From: Artemia franciscana
Lineage: Eukaryota > Arthropoda > Branchiopoda > Anostraca > Artemiidae
Length of the DNA: 64,000 nt
Assembly (NCBI RefSeq): GCF_032884065.1
Contig: NC_088875.1
Coordinates: forward strand, 43,199,291-43,263,290
Direction of reading: 5' to 3'
Made by a program: the position numbers and the translations under genes. The notes below the pieces were generated by a model, which ran no database searches, was not told the origin of the DNA, and worked only from the letters and a program-made list of their open reading frames with translations. Position 1 is the first letter of the stretch. The number at the start of each line of letters is the position of its first letter. Below, piece by piece: positions 10,990 through 22,938 of this stretch.

Positions 10990-13320
10990 AACTAATTTTT
11001 TTTTATTTTATTGAGGCATAGATGAAAACCAAAACGATATTTGCCATCGGATCTCATTAAAATCTTAATAAGTTAACTACAACTTTCAAATTCCATTTAA
11101 ATGAGCCCTCTCTAAATTTTATACGAACTTCTCTTCCATAACCACCATCTATGCCCCCAGGGCATAACTTGCAACACCTGCCCCGGACCCTGGGGGGGTT
11201 GTGTCGACACATAAGTTTTTGACAATTTCAAGAAAAATAATTATCTTAAAATTTTTATCGGATGTATTTGGAGAAAAGGGGGTGTGGAGGAGGTTAGTTA
11301 CCTTTCGATCTCTTATGACTCTTTAAAACTGAACTAGAACTTTCAATTTGCAATCAAATAAGCCCTATCTGAAGTTTATACGAGCATCCCTTCCGCAACA
11401 ACCGTATATAACCCCATGGCATAGCTTACGGCACCTGCCCCCAAGTGTCAACCCCGGAGTTTTAGTTATATGATCTTTGAACTATTTTAAAAAATGGCTA
11501 TCTCACAGTTCTTATCGGGTGGGTTTGAGGAAAATACGGAGTGGAGGGTGGAGTTAGTTGCCCTCCCATTTCTATTGACTCTTAAAAAGTGAACTAGAAC
11601 TTTCAATATCAAATCAAATCAAATGAGTCCCTTCAGAAGTTGATAAGATTATCCCTTCGATAAGAACCATATATACCCCCAGAGCATAACTTACAACGCC
11701 CGCCCTGCAAGCGTTATAAGTTGTGATTCTTGCAATTCTTAACAAAATGGCTGTCTCAAAATTTGTATCGGGCGGGTTTGGAAAAGAAAGTGCGGGAGGG
11801 GGGGCAGTTACCCTTCAATCTCTTTTGACTCTTAAAAAGTGAATGATAACTTTCGATTTCCAATCAATTGAGCCCTCTATGAAGTCTATACGGGCACCCC
11901 TTCCATAAGACCCATATATGCCCCCAGAGCTTAACTTACAACGCCTGGCCCTGGGAGTTTGCGTCGACACTAGAGTTTTTTTTCATCTGACCTTTCAACT
12001 ATTTTAAACAAAATGGCTGTTTCAAAATTGTGTCACATGTGTTTTGGGAAAAAAAGGTGTGGCAGGACTAGATGGCCTTTGATCTCTTTTGATTCTTAGA
12101 AAGTGAACTGGAATTTTCAATTTCCATTCAAATGAGCCCCCTCTAGAGTTTATGCGAGAATCGCTTTTTATAAAAACCAAATGTGCCCCAAGGGCATAAC
12201 TTGCAACGCCTGCTCCCAGGCCCTCGTGGGTTATGTTGACACCAGAGTTTTTGTTATCTGACCATTGAACTATTTTAAAAAATGGCTATTTCAACATTTG
12301 TAATTGAGGGGCTTCGGAAAAAAGACTGCAGAGGGACTAGTCTTCTGATCGTTTTTGACTCTTAAAAAGTGAACTAGAATTTTCAACTTCCATTCAAATG
12401 AGCCCCCTCTGGAGTTTATACGAGCAGCCCTTCAGTAAGAACCATATATGCCCACAGAAAATAACTTAAACTGCCTGCCCCCAGGCCCCGGGGGACACCG
12501 CTGTTTTTGTTATCTGAACTTTGAATAATTTTCAATAAAATGGCTATCTCAAAAATTCAGATACATTTGGGAAAAAAAGGGTGTGGAGGGAGTTAGTTGC
12601 CAAGAACTTTCAATTTCCAATGAAATGACCCCTATCTGAAGTTTATGCGAGCATCCTGTCCATAACAACCATATATGCCCCAGGGCATAACTTACGATGC
12701 ATGCCCCCGGGCCCGGGTTACATGATCTTCGAACTATTTTAAAAAAATGGCTATCTCAAAGTTCTTATCGGATGGGTTTGTGGAAAATGGGGTGTAAAGG
12801 GGGGGGATATAAGTCTTCCTATCCCTTTTAACTCTTGAAAAGTGACCTAGAACTTTCAATTTTTAATCAAATGAGCCCTCTCTGAAGTTTATGAGAGTAT
12901 TCTTTCGATAAGAATATGCCCCCAAAGCATAACTTACAACGTCTGCCCCTGGCCCTGGGAGGCTGCGTTGACACAGAAGTTTTTCTTATCTGATCTTCGA
13001 ACTATTTTTACCAAAATAGCTAACTCCAAATTTTTATAGGATGGTTTTGGGGAAAATGGCGCGGAGGGGAGGGCTAGTTGCCCTGGGATCTATTTTGACT
13101 CAGAAAAGTGAACTAGAATTTTCAATTTCAAAACAAATGAGCCCTCTCTGAATTTTATACGAGTATCGCTTTTATTAAAACCATATACGCCCCCAAGACA
13201 TAATTTACAACGCCTACCCTTGGGCCCTGGGGGCTTGTGTTGACACCGAACATCCGATACGAGCATCCCTTCCATAAGAACTATATATGCTCCTAGGAAG
13301 TAACAGTAGTGACGACCCTC
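10990..13320 (+). repeat. Tandem array of about 240-bp units (family D), roughly nine copies
   Basis: Each degenerate unit runs: 'gaactagaactttcaatttcc', 'aatgagccccctctgaag', 'tatatgcccccagggcataa', 'cttacaacgcctgcccc', 'atctgatcttcgaactattt', 'aaaatggctatctcaaaa', then a G-rich stretch and 'atctcttttgactctt'. Copies are about 75-85% alike by eye. The same unit forms shorter arrays at 39410-40400 and, inverted, at 62440-64000. Short frames across it are not genes. Confidence 0.8.
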
Positions 13321-13720
13321 TTCTATCCATGACACCAAGGGGGGTAAACCTGAAGTTGCTAGCCCCTCATGGCGCTATTGCCCGCATCCAGCAATAATAT
13401 AGAATACCAGTACATCACGTAATACGGTTGTTAGTGTAATAGGGAATGTTTTTTTAAGTCAACAATGTGTAAATTACATAATAGTATCCTTGATTCTTTA
13501 AAAAAATCTTCAGGGGCTCCACCAAATTAGGATTTCTTTAGTTGCTACGTAACAGTCTTCAGGTATTACGTGATAGTGTTTCTTTTTTTCTTAAAAGCCC
13601 GCATGGGCCTGGAAAAAACCTTGAAGGGCCCGCAAAATGATGATTTTTTGGTTGTTACGTAATAGGCTTAACTTTTTACACAATAGATTCTTTGAGTGTT
13701 TAAAAAACTTCAGGACCCCC
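13321..13720. other. Spacer between two repeat arrays
   Basis: Contains several 'acgtaatag/acgtaacag' strings and a C-run at about 13718-13725. No gene is recognised. Confidence 0.5.
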
Positions 13721-13724
13721 CCCC

Positions 13725-14110
13725 CCTAGTGGGGAATTTTCAAAACGCTGGACCCTGACAAGAAATTCCAACAGACACTTATCGAGCAATTCAGCAGGGC
13801 TCTAGCATTCACATTCAATTTGTGTCCTAACTTAGCCGCCATCGGATCCCACAATTCCATCGGGTTCCTAGCTTCCGATTTCACTGGGCCTCCTGATCTA
13901 ACCACTGGGGCCCTAGCTTTTAATTCCAACAGGGCACCCTGGAAGTCAATTCCAACAGGGGGCCCTAACAACCAATTCTATCGGGATCTCTAGCAAGCAA
14001 TTCTAATAGGGACCCTAGTATCCAATTTCATCGCTTGCCCTTATCAACGGCAGGGGACTAGCAGTCAATTCCAATGGGGGCCCCTAGCAACCAATTCCAT
14101 CGAGACTCTT
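13725..14110 (-). repeat. 25-bp minisatellite, inverted relative to the 5.6-6.2 kb copy
   Basis: Units read 'ccaattccatcgggncccctag', the reverse complement of the consensus at 5565-6190. They include the same kind of expanded unit with 'aaccactggggccc'. Roughly 12-14 copies. Confidence 0.8.
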
Positions 14111-14249
14111 AACAGCAAATAGATACTTTCAAACTTTTTACACTGAAATTTTAAGTTTTTCTTTCAAAGAGTTTTTTTCTGGAATCCTTTATAATCTAAG
14201 GTGTTTTTATCCGCCTTAAGATTTGAAAGGGATTCCCCCTCAATTGAAT

Positions 14250-15600
14250 TGGGCCCTATTCACGTGGTTTACAAAAGCTCCCTTAATATTTTGACTTAGG
14301 GAATAGATTCTAATGGAAACGCTTCAGAAAATCTATAATTCGCATGTTTTCAAAGCTTTCCATATGAGAGCACAAGCATCCCAATGCTATTAATTTTAGC
14401 TCTGTTAGACGCACCTGCCTGTTACGGTGACATTAATTTTCTAAATTGACCTAGACAGGTTAAATTAGATATTGAATCAGTGAAACGTCACATAGCACTG
14501 GCATTAGATATTCAATTGAGTAAATGATCACGTATTGAAGTTTTATCCTGGAACAAGAACTGTAAAGGACACAAACTTTAGTGAACATAAGTCTAATTAA
14601 TGAAAGAAATTTACAAGCATTATTAAAACACAGAAAAAGCAATTAAAAATCGACAAACGACAAAAACAAAACCTGAAAAAGCATATAAAGTATAAAATAT
14701 AAGTGAAAGGAATCATGAATTAAAGAAAGGTGGGAATCCCTCGCATGCAATTCCAGAGGAGGGTGGGTTGCTATTAGACGTAAATTTAAGCCGTATTAAG
14801 AGGTTTTTGGCAGAGGTTTTAATGAAAATGCCGTTTCTATTTCTCTGTTGGATGCGCCTGCCTGTTACATTCTATTAATTTAAACCTTTTTACTAGCGAA
14901 ATCACATTTTGAAAAATGGAACGTGTAAATGAAGAAAACAGAGACAAAGTCTGCATTCAGTTATTTTTGAGAGGTGTTAATGAAAATGCAGCGTTTAAGA
15001 GCCATAGTAAAAGGTATTTCTGATAGGCCTTAATAAAAAAGCCTTGTTTTTTTCTGTTGGATGCGCCAGCCTTTTACATTCTATTAATTTAAATTTTGAT
15101 CTCAGCAAAATCATATTTAAGAAAATGAAACATGCAAACGCAGAAAAAAGAGACAGATTTTGCATTCGGTTATATCTGAGAGGTTCTAATGATAATGTCA
15201 CGTTTCTTTGAGCCAGGCTCTTTCTCTCATAGAACCTTCGCATTCCAAAAATTTTATCCCTTCTTGAAATCGAAAGTGATTTGGCCTCTACGAAATTGTG
15301 CGCTAGACAGCTGGACCGAGAAAGCTTCCTAATATTTTGATTTGGTGAATACTTTCTAATGGAAAAGTTTGGAAAAATCTATGGAACGTCAGTTTCTAAT
15401 GGTAATATTTTACATGTGTAGGAGAGAATCAATTATCAGAAATTAATTACATTCAACATGCGCCTGCTTGTTATGTAACAACGTATAGGAAACTATCAGA
15501 TTGGAATAAACAATATAAATAATGAAATTTTTTTGTAATTCTAAGTTTTACTAACAATAACAAATTTATAAGCATTATTAGAAACTTTATTTGAAGGATA
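14250..15600. repeat. Diverged direct repeats (about 210 bp and about 1 kb periods)
   Basis: A 210-bp duplication has 'ctgttggatgcgcc' at about 14845 and 15055, each followed by 'ttacattctattaattt'. A looser repeat about 1 kb apart links 14280-14620 to 15310-15585. Shared blocks are 'taatattttga(c/t)tt', 'tctaatggaaa', and 'tttacaagcattatta' against 'tttataagcattatta'. Non-coding. Confidence 0.6.
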
Positions 15601-15929
15601 CTCAAAATCAATATTATACTGGTAGGAGGGAGATGTGATCAACTAGAAAGTAGTTCAATCGAGGATCGTTAATTTAAATGCTGAGAAACTCGCCTTAATT
15701 ATAACGATTCTTCTTATGATTCATGGCAATTTAGGTACGATATACCAACCCGATGACTTCTTCCGGTGCACATTATCACATCTAAGGCTTTTTCAACCTT
15801 TTCCCCAGAAAAATGACTACATAAGCTAAAATGACTATTGTTTTAATGTGAGGAGTGCAAACTAGAGATTGCAAGCTTAGATTGCAATGTTCCATACCAA
15901 TCCTCGGCCTGTGACACTCAATGGCTGAC
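15601..15929. other. Spacer before CA/GA minisatellite
   Basis: No gene or repeat recognised. Confidence 0.45.
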
Positions 15930-16211
15930 AGACGGAAAGAGTGAGACAAACACAGACAGAGAAAAAAACACAAACAATCTACCACACAAAGTCAGACACA
16001 GAGACACACATACACATTCGGGTACATAGGCTTGGAGAGAGAGGCAAAAACATACATGCAGACACACAAAACCACGCAAAGTCAGCCAAACAGACAAAAC
16101 AGTCACACACAAAGGCATGGAAAGAGAGAGAAAAACACAGAGGAGAAACACGCACACACACAAAACAACACAAGGTCAGACTTACAGGCGCACACACAGT
16201 CAGAAATACAG

Positions 16212-16267
<56 letters not shown>

Positions 16268-18036
16268 AAACACACACGTACACATAGGACCATAAAAATT
16301 CAGACACAGGCAAACATACAGTCAGATACATTAGCACGGAGAGAGACAAAATATACAGAAGGAAAAAGACATACACATACACACGACCACGCAGAGTCAG
16401 GCACGCACATCAAAACCGTCAGACTATCAGGTAGGGAGAGAGGGACAATCACACACACACACAAATACACTTACACAGCCACACAAAGTCAGACACACAG
16501 ATACACACACAGTCAGACACGCAGGTAAAACACACTGATGGAAAAACACACATAATCCTACAGAACCATACAAAGTCAGACACAAAGCTAGACATACATA
16601 GTCTGACGCAGAAGCTTGGAGAGAGAGAGACAAAAACACAGAGGGAAAAATACACACACACAGACACAAAACCACACAAAGTCAGACACAAAGGCAAATG
16701 CACAGTTAGACCCACAGACCGGAAAGAGGGAAACAAATAGACACAGAGAGAAAACAAACACACAAACATACAAACACAAAATCAGCTACACAAACAAATA
16801 CAATCAGACACACAGGCACGGAGAGAGAGAGAAAACAAACAAAGGGAAAAGACACACATAAACACACTCACACAACCACACTGTGTCAGACTCAGAGATA
16901 AAGACACAGGCAGACACAAAGGCAGGGGGAGAGAGGCAAAACACAAAGAGGGAAAAACATACGCACATGCATTACAAAACGAAGTCAGACACACAGGCGC
17001 ACGCCCAAGGAAAAGATAACTCACACGGAGAGAGAAACAAAAATATACAGAGGAAAAACACACACAAACACAACCACACAAAGTCATACAGAGAGCCACA
17101 CAATCAATCAGACGTAAAGGCATGGAAAGAGAGACACTAATACATTGGAAAACACAGAAACACATATAACCACATACTCAGAAATACAGGCTTAAACACA
17201 GACAAACCCAAGGCACACAGAGAGAACAAAAACACACCCACACATACATAACCATACAATGTCAGACACAAAGGTACACATACGCAGTCAAGCACAGATG
17301 CTTTGAGAGAGTGAGAGAGAGAGAGAGAGAAATCACGTAGAGTGGAAAAAACGTACAAGCGCAAAAGCACACGAAGTCAGACACACAGGCACTCACAAAC
17401 TAAGACACAGAGGCTCGGAGAGAGAGAGAGAGAGAAAAATACAGAGGGAAACACACTAACACAAAGAGACAAATTCAGACTAACAGACAAACACACAGTC
17501 ATAAACACAGGCACAGATAGAGAGGGAGAAAAACGCACATAGAGGAAAGCACACAACAACTAAAAAAAGTAAAACACACAGGCACATACACATAGTCAAA
17601 TACATAGGCTCGGAGAGACTAAAACTTACAGCACAAAACGCAAACGCATACAACCACACTAACACACAAAGTCAGACATGGAGGCGAAAATTCACAGTCA
17701 GGCCCACAGGCACCGAGAGAGAGACAAACCAAAGGAAAAAACATATACGCACACATGCATAACCACACAAAGTCACAGGCAAACAATCAGTCAGACACAT
17801 AGGAACCGAGAGAGAGAGAGAAATACAGAGAGGAAAAAAATAAACAAACAAGAAAAACACAATATCAGACACACAGTCAGACACACTGGCACATAGAGAA
17901 ATAAAGAGACAAAAACACACAGAGGTAAAAAACACATACACACAACGACAAACAGTCAGACTCACAGGCACACATACAGTCAGACAAATAGACACTAAGA
18001 GAGAGGATAAACACAGAGAGGTAAAAGATACACAAA
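15930..18036 (+). repeat. CA/GA-rich minisatellite, main block
   Basis: About 2.1 kb built from irregular units reading 'cacacaaagtcagacacacagg', 'cacggagagagagacaaaaa', 'cacagagggaaaaacacaca'. The larger period is near 90-110 bp. The long frames on both strands here have extremely low complexity (Ser/Leu/Cys-rich or Arg/Glu/Thr-rich) and are not genes. The block ends in the fold-back at 18037. Confidence 0.9.
16215..16263 (+). repeat. (GA)n microsatellite
   Basis: About 24 uninterrupted GA units inside the CA/GA minisatellite, probably an expanded 'gagagagaga' part of one unit. Confidence 0.95.
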
Positions 18037-18300
18037 CATTGAAACTCGGACTGTTTATTAAGAATTAAGCATTTTTCTTGCATTCTAATAGGCTAGGTTA
18101 ACCTAAAATACATACGCTAGGTTAGGATAGGTGGCATGGCATCTATCCTAGCCAAATTTAGCGTATGTAGGTTAGGTTACCCTAACCTATTAACATGTCA
18201 CAAAAAGGCTGAATCATTAAAAAGATACGCGAGTTTGAATGTTTGTGTGTTTTTGCCCTCTCTCTCCCCGTGTGTGCCTGTGCGTATGACTTTGTTTGGT
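18037..18300. repeat. Fold-back element 1 in the CA/GA minisatellite
   Basis: Arms meet at about 18140. The left arm (18037-18139) holds 'gaaactcggactgt', 'aataggctaggttaaccta' and 'ctaggttaggatag'. The right arm (18140-18242) holds the matching inverted strings 'ctatcctagcc', 'ggttaccctaacctatta' and 'aaaaaggctgaatcattaaa'. The inversion extends outward: 18243-18300 reads 'tgtgtgtttttgccctctctctc', which mirrors the minisatellite on the left. Both arms carry TTAGG-like strings. Confidence 0.8.
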
Positions 18301-18644
18301 CGTCGGAAAAACAGGCCAACACACTTTAAGACACAAATTGATGGAGAGAGTGATAAGAAATACACTAGGGAAAACACACGCAAATAAACACTCTCACAAC
18401 CACAAAAAAGACAGGCGCAAACACTGTCAGACACACAGGTATATAGAGAGGGACAAAAACACAGAGGGTAAAACACACACACAACCAAACAAAGTCAGAC
18501 ACACAGGCAGGGACAGAGAGACAAACAGGAGAGTCACAGACAACAAACAAAGGGAGAGAGAAATTCAAACGCACAGGCAAACACAAAGTCAGACAAACAG
18601 ACACTAAGAGAGAGACAAAAACACAGAGAGGGAAAAGACACACA
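18301..18644 (+). repeat. CA/GA-rich minisatellite, second block
   Basis: Resumes in forward orientation after fold-back 1 with the same units ('cacacaggtatatagagagg', 'cacagagggtaaaacacac') and runs into fold-back 2. Confidence 0.85.
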
Positions 18645-18895
18645 AACATTCAAGCTCGGACTGTGTATTAAAAATTCAGCCTTTTTCTTACATTTCAATA
18701 GGTTAGGTTAACCTGAAATATATACGCTACGCTAGGTTAGGTAGCACGGCATCTAACCTAGCCAAACTACAAATAGGTTACCCTAACCTATTAATATATA
18801 AAAAAAAGGCTGAATCATTAAAAAGCTGGGCTAGTTTCCTTGTTTGTGTGTTTTCCCTCTATGTGTTTTTGCCTCTCTCTCCTTGGGTTGTCTCA
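18645..18895. repeat. Fold-back element 2 in the CA/GA minisatellite
   Basis: A second, diverged copy of fold-back 1. The left arm has 'aagctcggactgtgtatta' and 'aataggttaggttaacct'; the right arm has 'taggttaccctaacctatta' and 'aaaaaaggctgaatcattaa'. It is followed by 'tttgtgtgttttccctctat' and 'tttttgcctctctctcc', the reverse complement of minisatellite units. Confidence 0.8.
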
Positions 18896-19470
18896 AATCC
18901 TGTTCTCCTTGGGTTGGGTGCAGCTTTCACCTGCATATATACAAAACTGTTAAGAAAGAAAGAAACTGAAAAATGTCGTCAAACTTCGAACATATTAATC
19001 CATTGATAAAAAAAAGTCATTAAAATTCATTAAAAGTCATTAAACTTGTAAAAGTAATTAAATAAAGGCATTGAATTAAATTCAAGTAGGTTGTGGGCAT
19101 CAAGCCATGGCTAATTGTAGAAAAGACGGATAGTCCGACGGAATTTGAGGCAAATCTGGCATAAGTCCTTATTAGGATGGTATAAAAATGAAATCAACTC
19201 GTTTGTTAATAGATAAGTCTATCTATCATCCGTCCATGCGTCATTCCTAGGGCAGAATTAAGGTAGATAGTCATAGAACTAAGATATTTTAATTACTTTT
19301 AATGAATTTTAAGTCATTTAAATTCATTTTCCTTCCTCTCCTTTGATTGGGTATAACGTTTGCTTTCATATATACAAAAGTGTTAAGAAATAAAGAAACT
19401 GAAAAACGTCGTCAAACTTCATTCATATTAATCTGCTGAGAAAAAAAACATTAAAATTCTAATCCTTTGT
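18896..19470 (+). repeat. Direct repeat pair of about 90 bp
   Basis: 'catatatacaaaactgttaa' through 'gtcgtcaaacttcgaacata' near 18930-19010 recurs near 19370-19435. The interval is rich in 'aagtcattaaa'. No gene is recognised. Confidence 0.65.
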
Positions 19471-20590
19471 ACAGACCCCTCAAAAATCCATATTTGTCAT
19501 TGATTGAGGGATTGTAGATTGCTGTTGCTGCCTTGGGGGATTATGTCGCCCTAAAAGATAAATTTGCTCATTTGTACATTTAAGGTCGCTAATACTCAAA
19601 CGTTGGAAAGGGGCTTAGGTGGTATTTGAACCAAGGGTATCAAGAACTTTCCTCATTGTATTCAATTTGCTTGTTATTTCTCTGATATGGGGTACGAAAG
19701 CCCATGTGCCTCTATGTGTATAATTGGTTGGAAATTGTCAGGAAATATGTTGGAAGTTGGAATCCCTGGCCATGGAGCCTTTCTAGGGGGAATAAGTGTA
19801 TTGTAATTCCATTTTGAATTGTATTGTATTTAACAATAATAAACTTTTTCTTCTTCTTCTTCTTCTTCAAGGGAATATACTGTAAGTTGGTTTTGTATTT
19901 TGCGCCAAAATGAAATTCTATGGGGTGAATTTTGTATTTAGTTGCAATGACTATAGAATATCCCAATCCATCATCGCCATGCTGGTCCCACCTCCTCCTC
20001 ACAATCATCAATGGTAACCCATTTTGTGCAGTTTAGTCCGTGGAAGAAAAACCAAACTTTAAGCTAAAATTAACCAATGTTTGTTTAAAGGAAAGCAAGA
20101 AAACCAGTGGTTATTTATTATTTGCCATAAACTGCAACAAATTTGTTTAAGATTTTTCTTATAACGAGTATTTTGAAATTGTTAGGGATCCTGACAAGAT
20201 TGGAGAGTTTATCCAAACTAATATGTTGGCAAGGTGAACCCATCTTGGGGAAATTTCGTTCTTAATTGGGTGAAATGAATACTATTTTTTCACCAGGCTG
20301 CTGAAGCTTGATGTCATTATACTTGTTCAAACTTCATTGACAACATTGATTGACAAACTATGTCACCATTTTTTCTTGGTGCAAATTTTTCTAAGTTCGT
20401 TTTTTACCTTTTTTTATACAAAATTTAAAGACAAAAAAATAATTGGATAATTTCAGACTGTAGATTTGGGTGTCCAAAGTTTTGATTAGTAGAATAATAA
20501 AAACAATACACTTAAAATTATTTATCATTTGTTCGTCACTTAATGATTGCTATTTAGGAAATTAAATTTTCCTCTCATAGTGTTTAAAAT
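19471..20590. other. AT-rich spacer with a (TTC)n microsatellite
   Basis: A run of about seven TTC units lies at about 19848-19868, following 'acaataataaac', which could be the 3' tail of a retroelement. Nothing else is recognised up to the Sec6 pseudogene. Sec6 N-terminal sequence was not found here. Confidence 0.55.
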
Positions 20591-22550
20591 ATGGATTTCG
20601 AAGGAACTCAAATTTTTAAGGTGGTCCTTTGTAAAGAATCAGTAAATACTGCAATTGAAAAGACGAGGGAATGGATATTGGATGGGAAACTACTTTATGC
20701 CCATCAGTCACTTATGGACCTTGAAGACTTCCGATATAGTCTTTTATTTGAACTTCACAGACACACTAAAACTCCTCAGGGTGATCAGCAGCTTTTAACA
20801 TCTTACTTAACCGATATATCTGTCTTGTCTAAGGAGTTGCTGAAGCAAATCAAGCTCATTTTGGTGCGTACGTTGAATGTGGTAAGAATAGAGCCAAAAC
20901 TAGTCGTCACAGCATTGAGACTGGTGGAAAGAGAAGAAGAGATTGACAAGATGACCCTATCCTGCCAGAATGAGACGGGGTTCCTACCGCCTGATAGACC
21001 TAAAATGTGGAAGCATGAAGAGATGAGTGTATTGCGATCTGTTGTTCAAAATAGAGTTGAAGGAAACAGACCGGCTGAACGAGAGACGACCAAAATATGG
21101 CTAACTTTACATTTGGAAAGTATAAGAAGTTTGATGCTAGAAGATTTGAAAGTCACCAATCAGCTGTGTGTTCCTGTTTTTTCGCCTGATTGGAACGTTT
21201 GTCAAATGTTTCTAGATTTTTATCATGATGCCATGAGAGACAATATAGAAGAGCTGGTCAGAAACGGTTTAGTAGACGATTAGTATCTCTTCCTTCTGAA
21301 TTGGGATTGTAACACTTATCCCATTGCTGAATGCATGGATCACCACAGCGTCAGGAGTCAGATACAGAATCTTGAAATAAGGTCATTGGTGGAGAAAGAA
21401 CAGATTTAAAGTTTAATTAACATGTACACCGAGGAGCTAAAGGAAAAGATTAAGTGTCTTTTCCTGAAAACATTAAATACAGTGAGTAAGGACTGGGAAA
21501 AGAATGAATCACCAGAAATCGTTATTAACTATAGCAGTACAGCGCTTGCACCCCTTATATTTAAAAATGTTGAAGATCATTTGAAGTTTGTTCGTCAAGA
21601 CATCCTTCAAGAGGTTCTAATCCTAAGCCTGAAGCTTCTTCTTGAATTTTCAGACACTTTTAAAACTCTAGTTTACAGTTATAAAAACAAACATTTTATG
21701 GACAGAAACAAGATTCCTCGATTTACAGAGTTCATGGTTGCTTTTGTTAACACTTGCTCAGAAGTCATTGAACTGACATCTAGGCTAAAACTGCGATTCT
21801 GGAAGGTGAAAAATGACACTTTTGATGAAGTTTCAAAGTTATTTGCATCAGTATCTGACACTTATCAAAAGGTCTTAAGTGAATTCTGTGACTATTTATT
21901 AGAAGAACCATTTCAAGATGCAAAGATTTACTTTGATGACATCATGACAAGAGAATGGTTAGCATCGACTGAAACAGTTGAAACTATCTGCGTTACTTTT
22001 AAGAATATTTCATCGAATATGGGATGCTCCGGCCCGATAATTTAAAATTTGTTGCCGAAAAGGCTCAACTAAGAGTTGCCAAACGCTACATCGCTGCATA
22101 CTTCAGCAAAAACTGTCACTTCGTACCGCCGAAGAACGGAAACAAGTTGATGAAAAAATTTGTGCAGAAAAGAAACAACTACTAATGCTATTCCATCATA
22201 TTTCTGAAAATATTGACGAATCTAAATTGAGTCCAATTGACGAATTAGCTGACGTCATTAGTGCAGATGATGTTGGTGTTCTATCTTTGTCCCTTAGAAC
22301 CCTGACTTGGAAGTACAGGGCTTTGACAGAAAATCATTTGACCTGCTTAATGTCTATTCGGGGTGACTTGGGAAAGTTGGACTTCCACCAAAAAGCAAAT
22401 GAGGTCTTAGAAGATGTGGGACAAGTGGAGAAGATGAATATGGATGGAAGTATTTTCTCGTATATTCATGTTAGTGCCTCTATTTTTTCATTTTTCAACC
22501 GGATAAAGAAAAAAAAAGTTAAAAGGCAGAAATCCATACGTTGTCGTTGA
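20591..22550 (+). pseudogene. EXOC3: Processed pseudogene of exocyst subunit Sec6 (EXOC3), 5'-truncated
   Basis: Intronless sequence colinear with Sec6/EXOC3, the exocyst tether subunit for secretory vesicles, from roughly residue 110 to the C terminus. Recognisable blocks are LMDLEDFRYSLLFELHRH, RTLNVVRIEP, 'ALRLVEREEEID', 'TGFLPPDRPKMWK', an IW-LHLE block, 'NMYTEELKEKIK', 'ICVTF', 'AEERK', and 'ISADDVGVLSLSLRTL...LMSIRGD'. It is broken by in-frame stops TAG at 21281 and TAA at 21407, with clear Sec6 reading through both (LLNWDCNTYP follows the first). One frameshift lies near 22030 and another near 22125. The final frame closes at 22548-22550, and an A-rich run follows at about 22588-22608. 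No introns, a missing 5' end and an A-rich 3' end fit retroposition. Target-site duplications were not found. A degenerate gene duplicate is less likely. Confidence 0.88.
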
Positions 22551-22938
22551 ATAACTTTTTTTTTGTTAAGTAAAACGTTTTGGTCCTATAAAAAAAAATA
22601 AAAAAATAACGCTCTTGAACTTCGACATTTGTACGCTTGACTTTATCCTCTGCTCCAGAAGAAGCAACTAAAATCAATTCGAGTGATGCACTTTCGGTAC
22701 CTAAAGTACCTTTTTTATTTGCCTTATTCTTAAAAGGTATCGAACAGGTATCTCATATCCAAACTCCTAACTCATAAACTCAAACAAAAGCTCATAACCA
22801 AAAGATCAATTTATAACTAATAATTAAACTTCAAAAATTCCCAAATGGAAAGTTGTCTCCACTAAAGAACGTTTAAATGTCTTCACATTCTCAGTTTCCA
22901 TGCCTGCAATGGGTAGATTATTTTAAGGGGAAACGACC
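22551..22938. other. Spacer after Sec6 pseudogene
   Basis: Starts with the A-rich tail at about 22588-22608. The rest is AT-rich without recognised features. Confidence 0.5.

Noticed and set aside
15918-18649. Many frames of 60-127 codons on both strands in the CA/GA region
   Set aside because: Low-complexity translations of the minisatellite.
20540-20590. Splice acceptor before the Sec6 sequence, making it a genuine exon
   Set aside because: A pyrimidine-rich 'ttttcctctcatag' is present, but two stops and two frameshifts downstream exclude a functional exon of this length.
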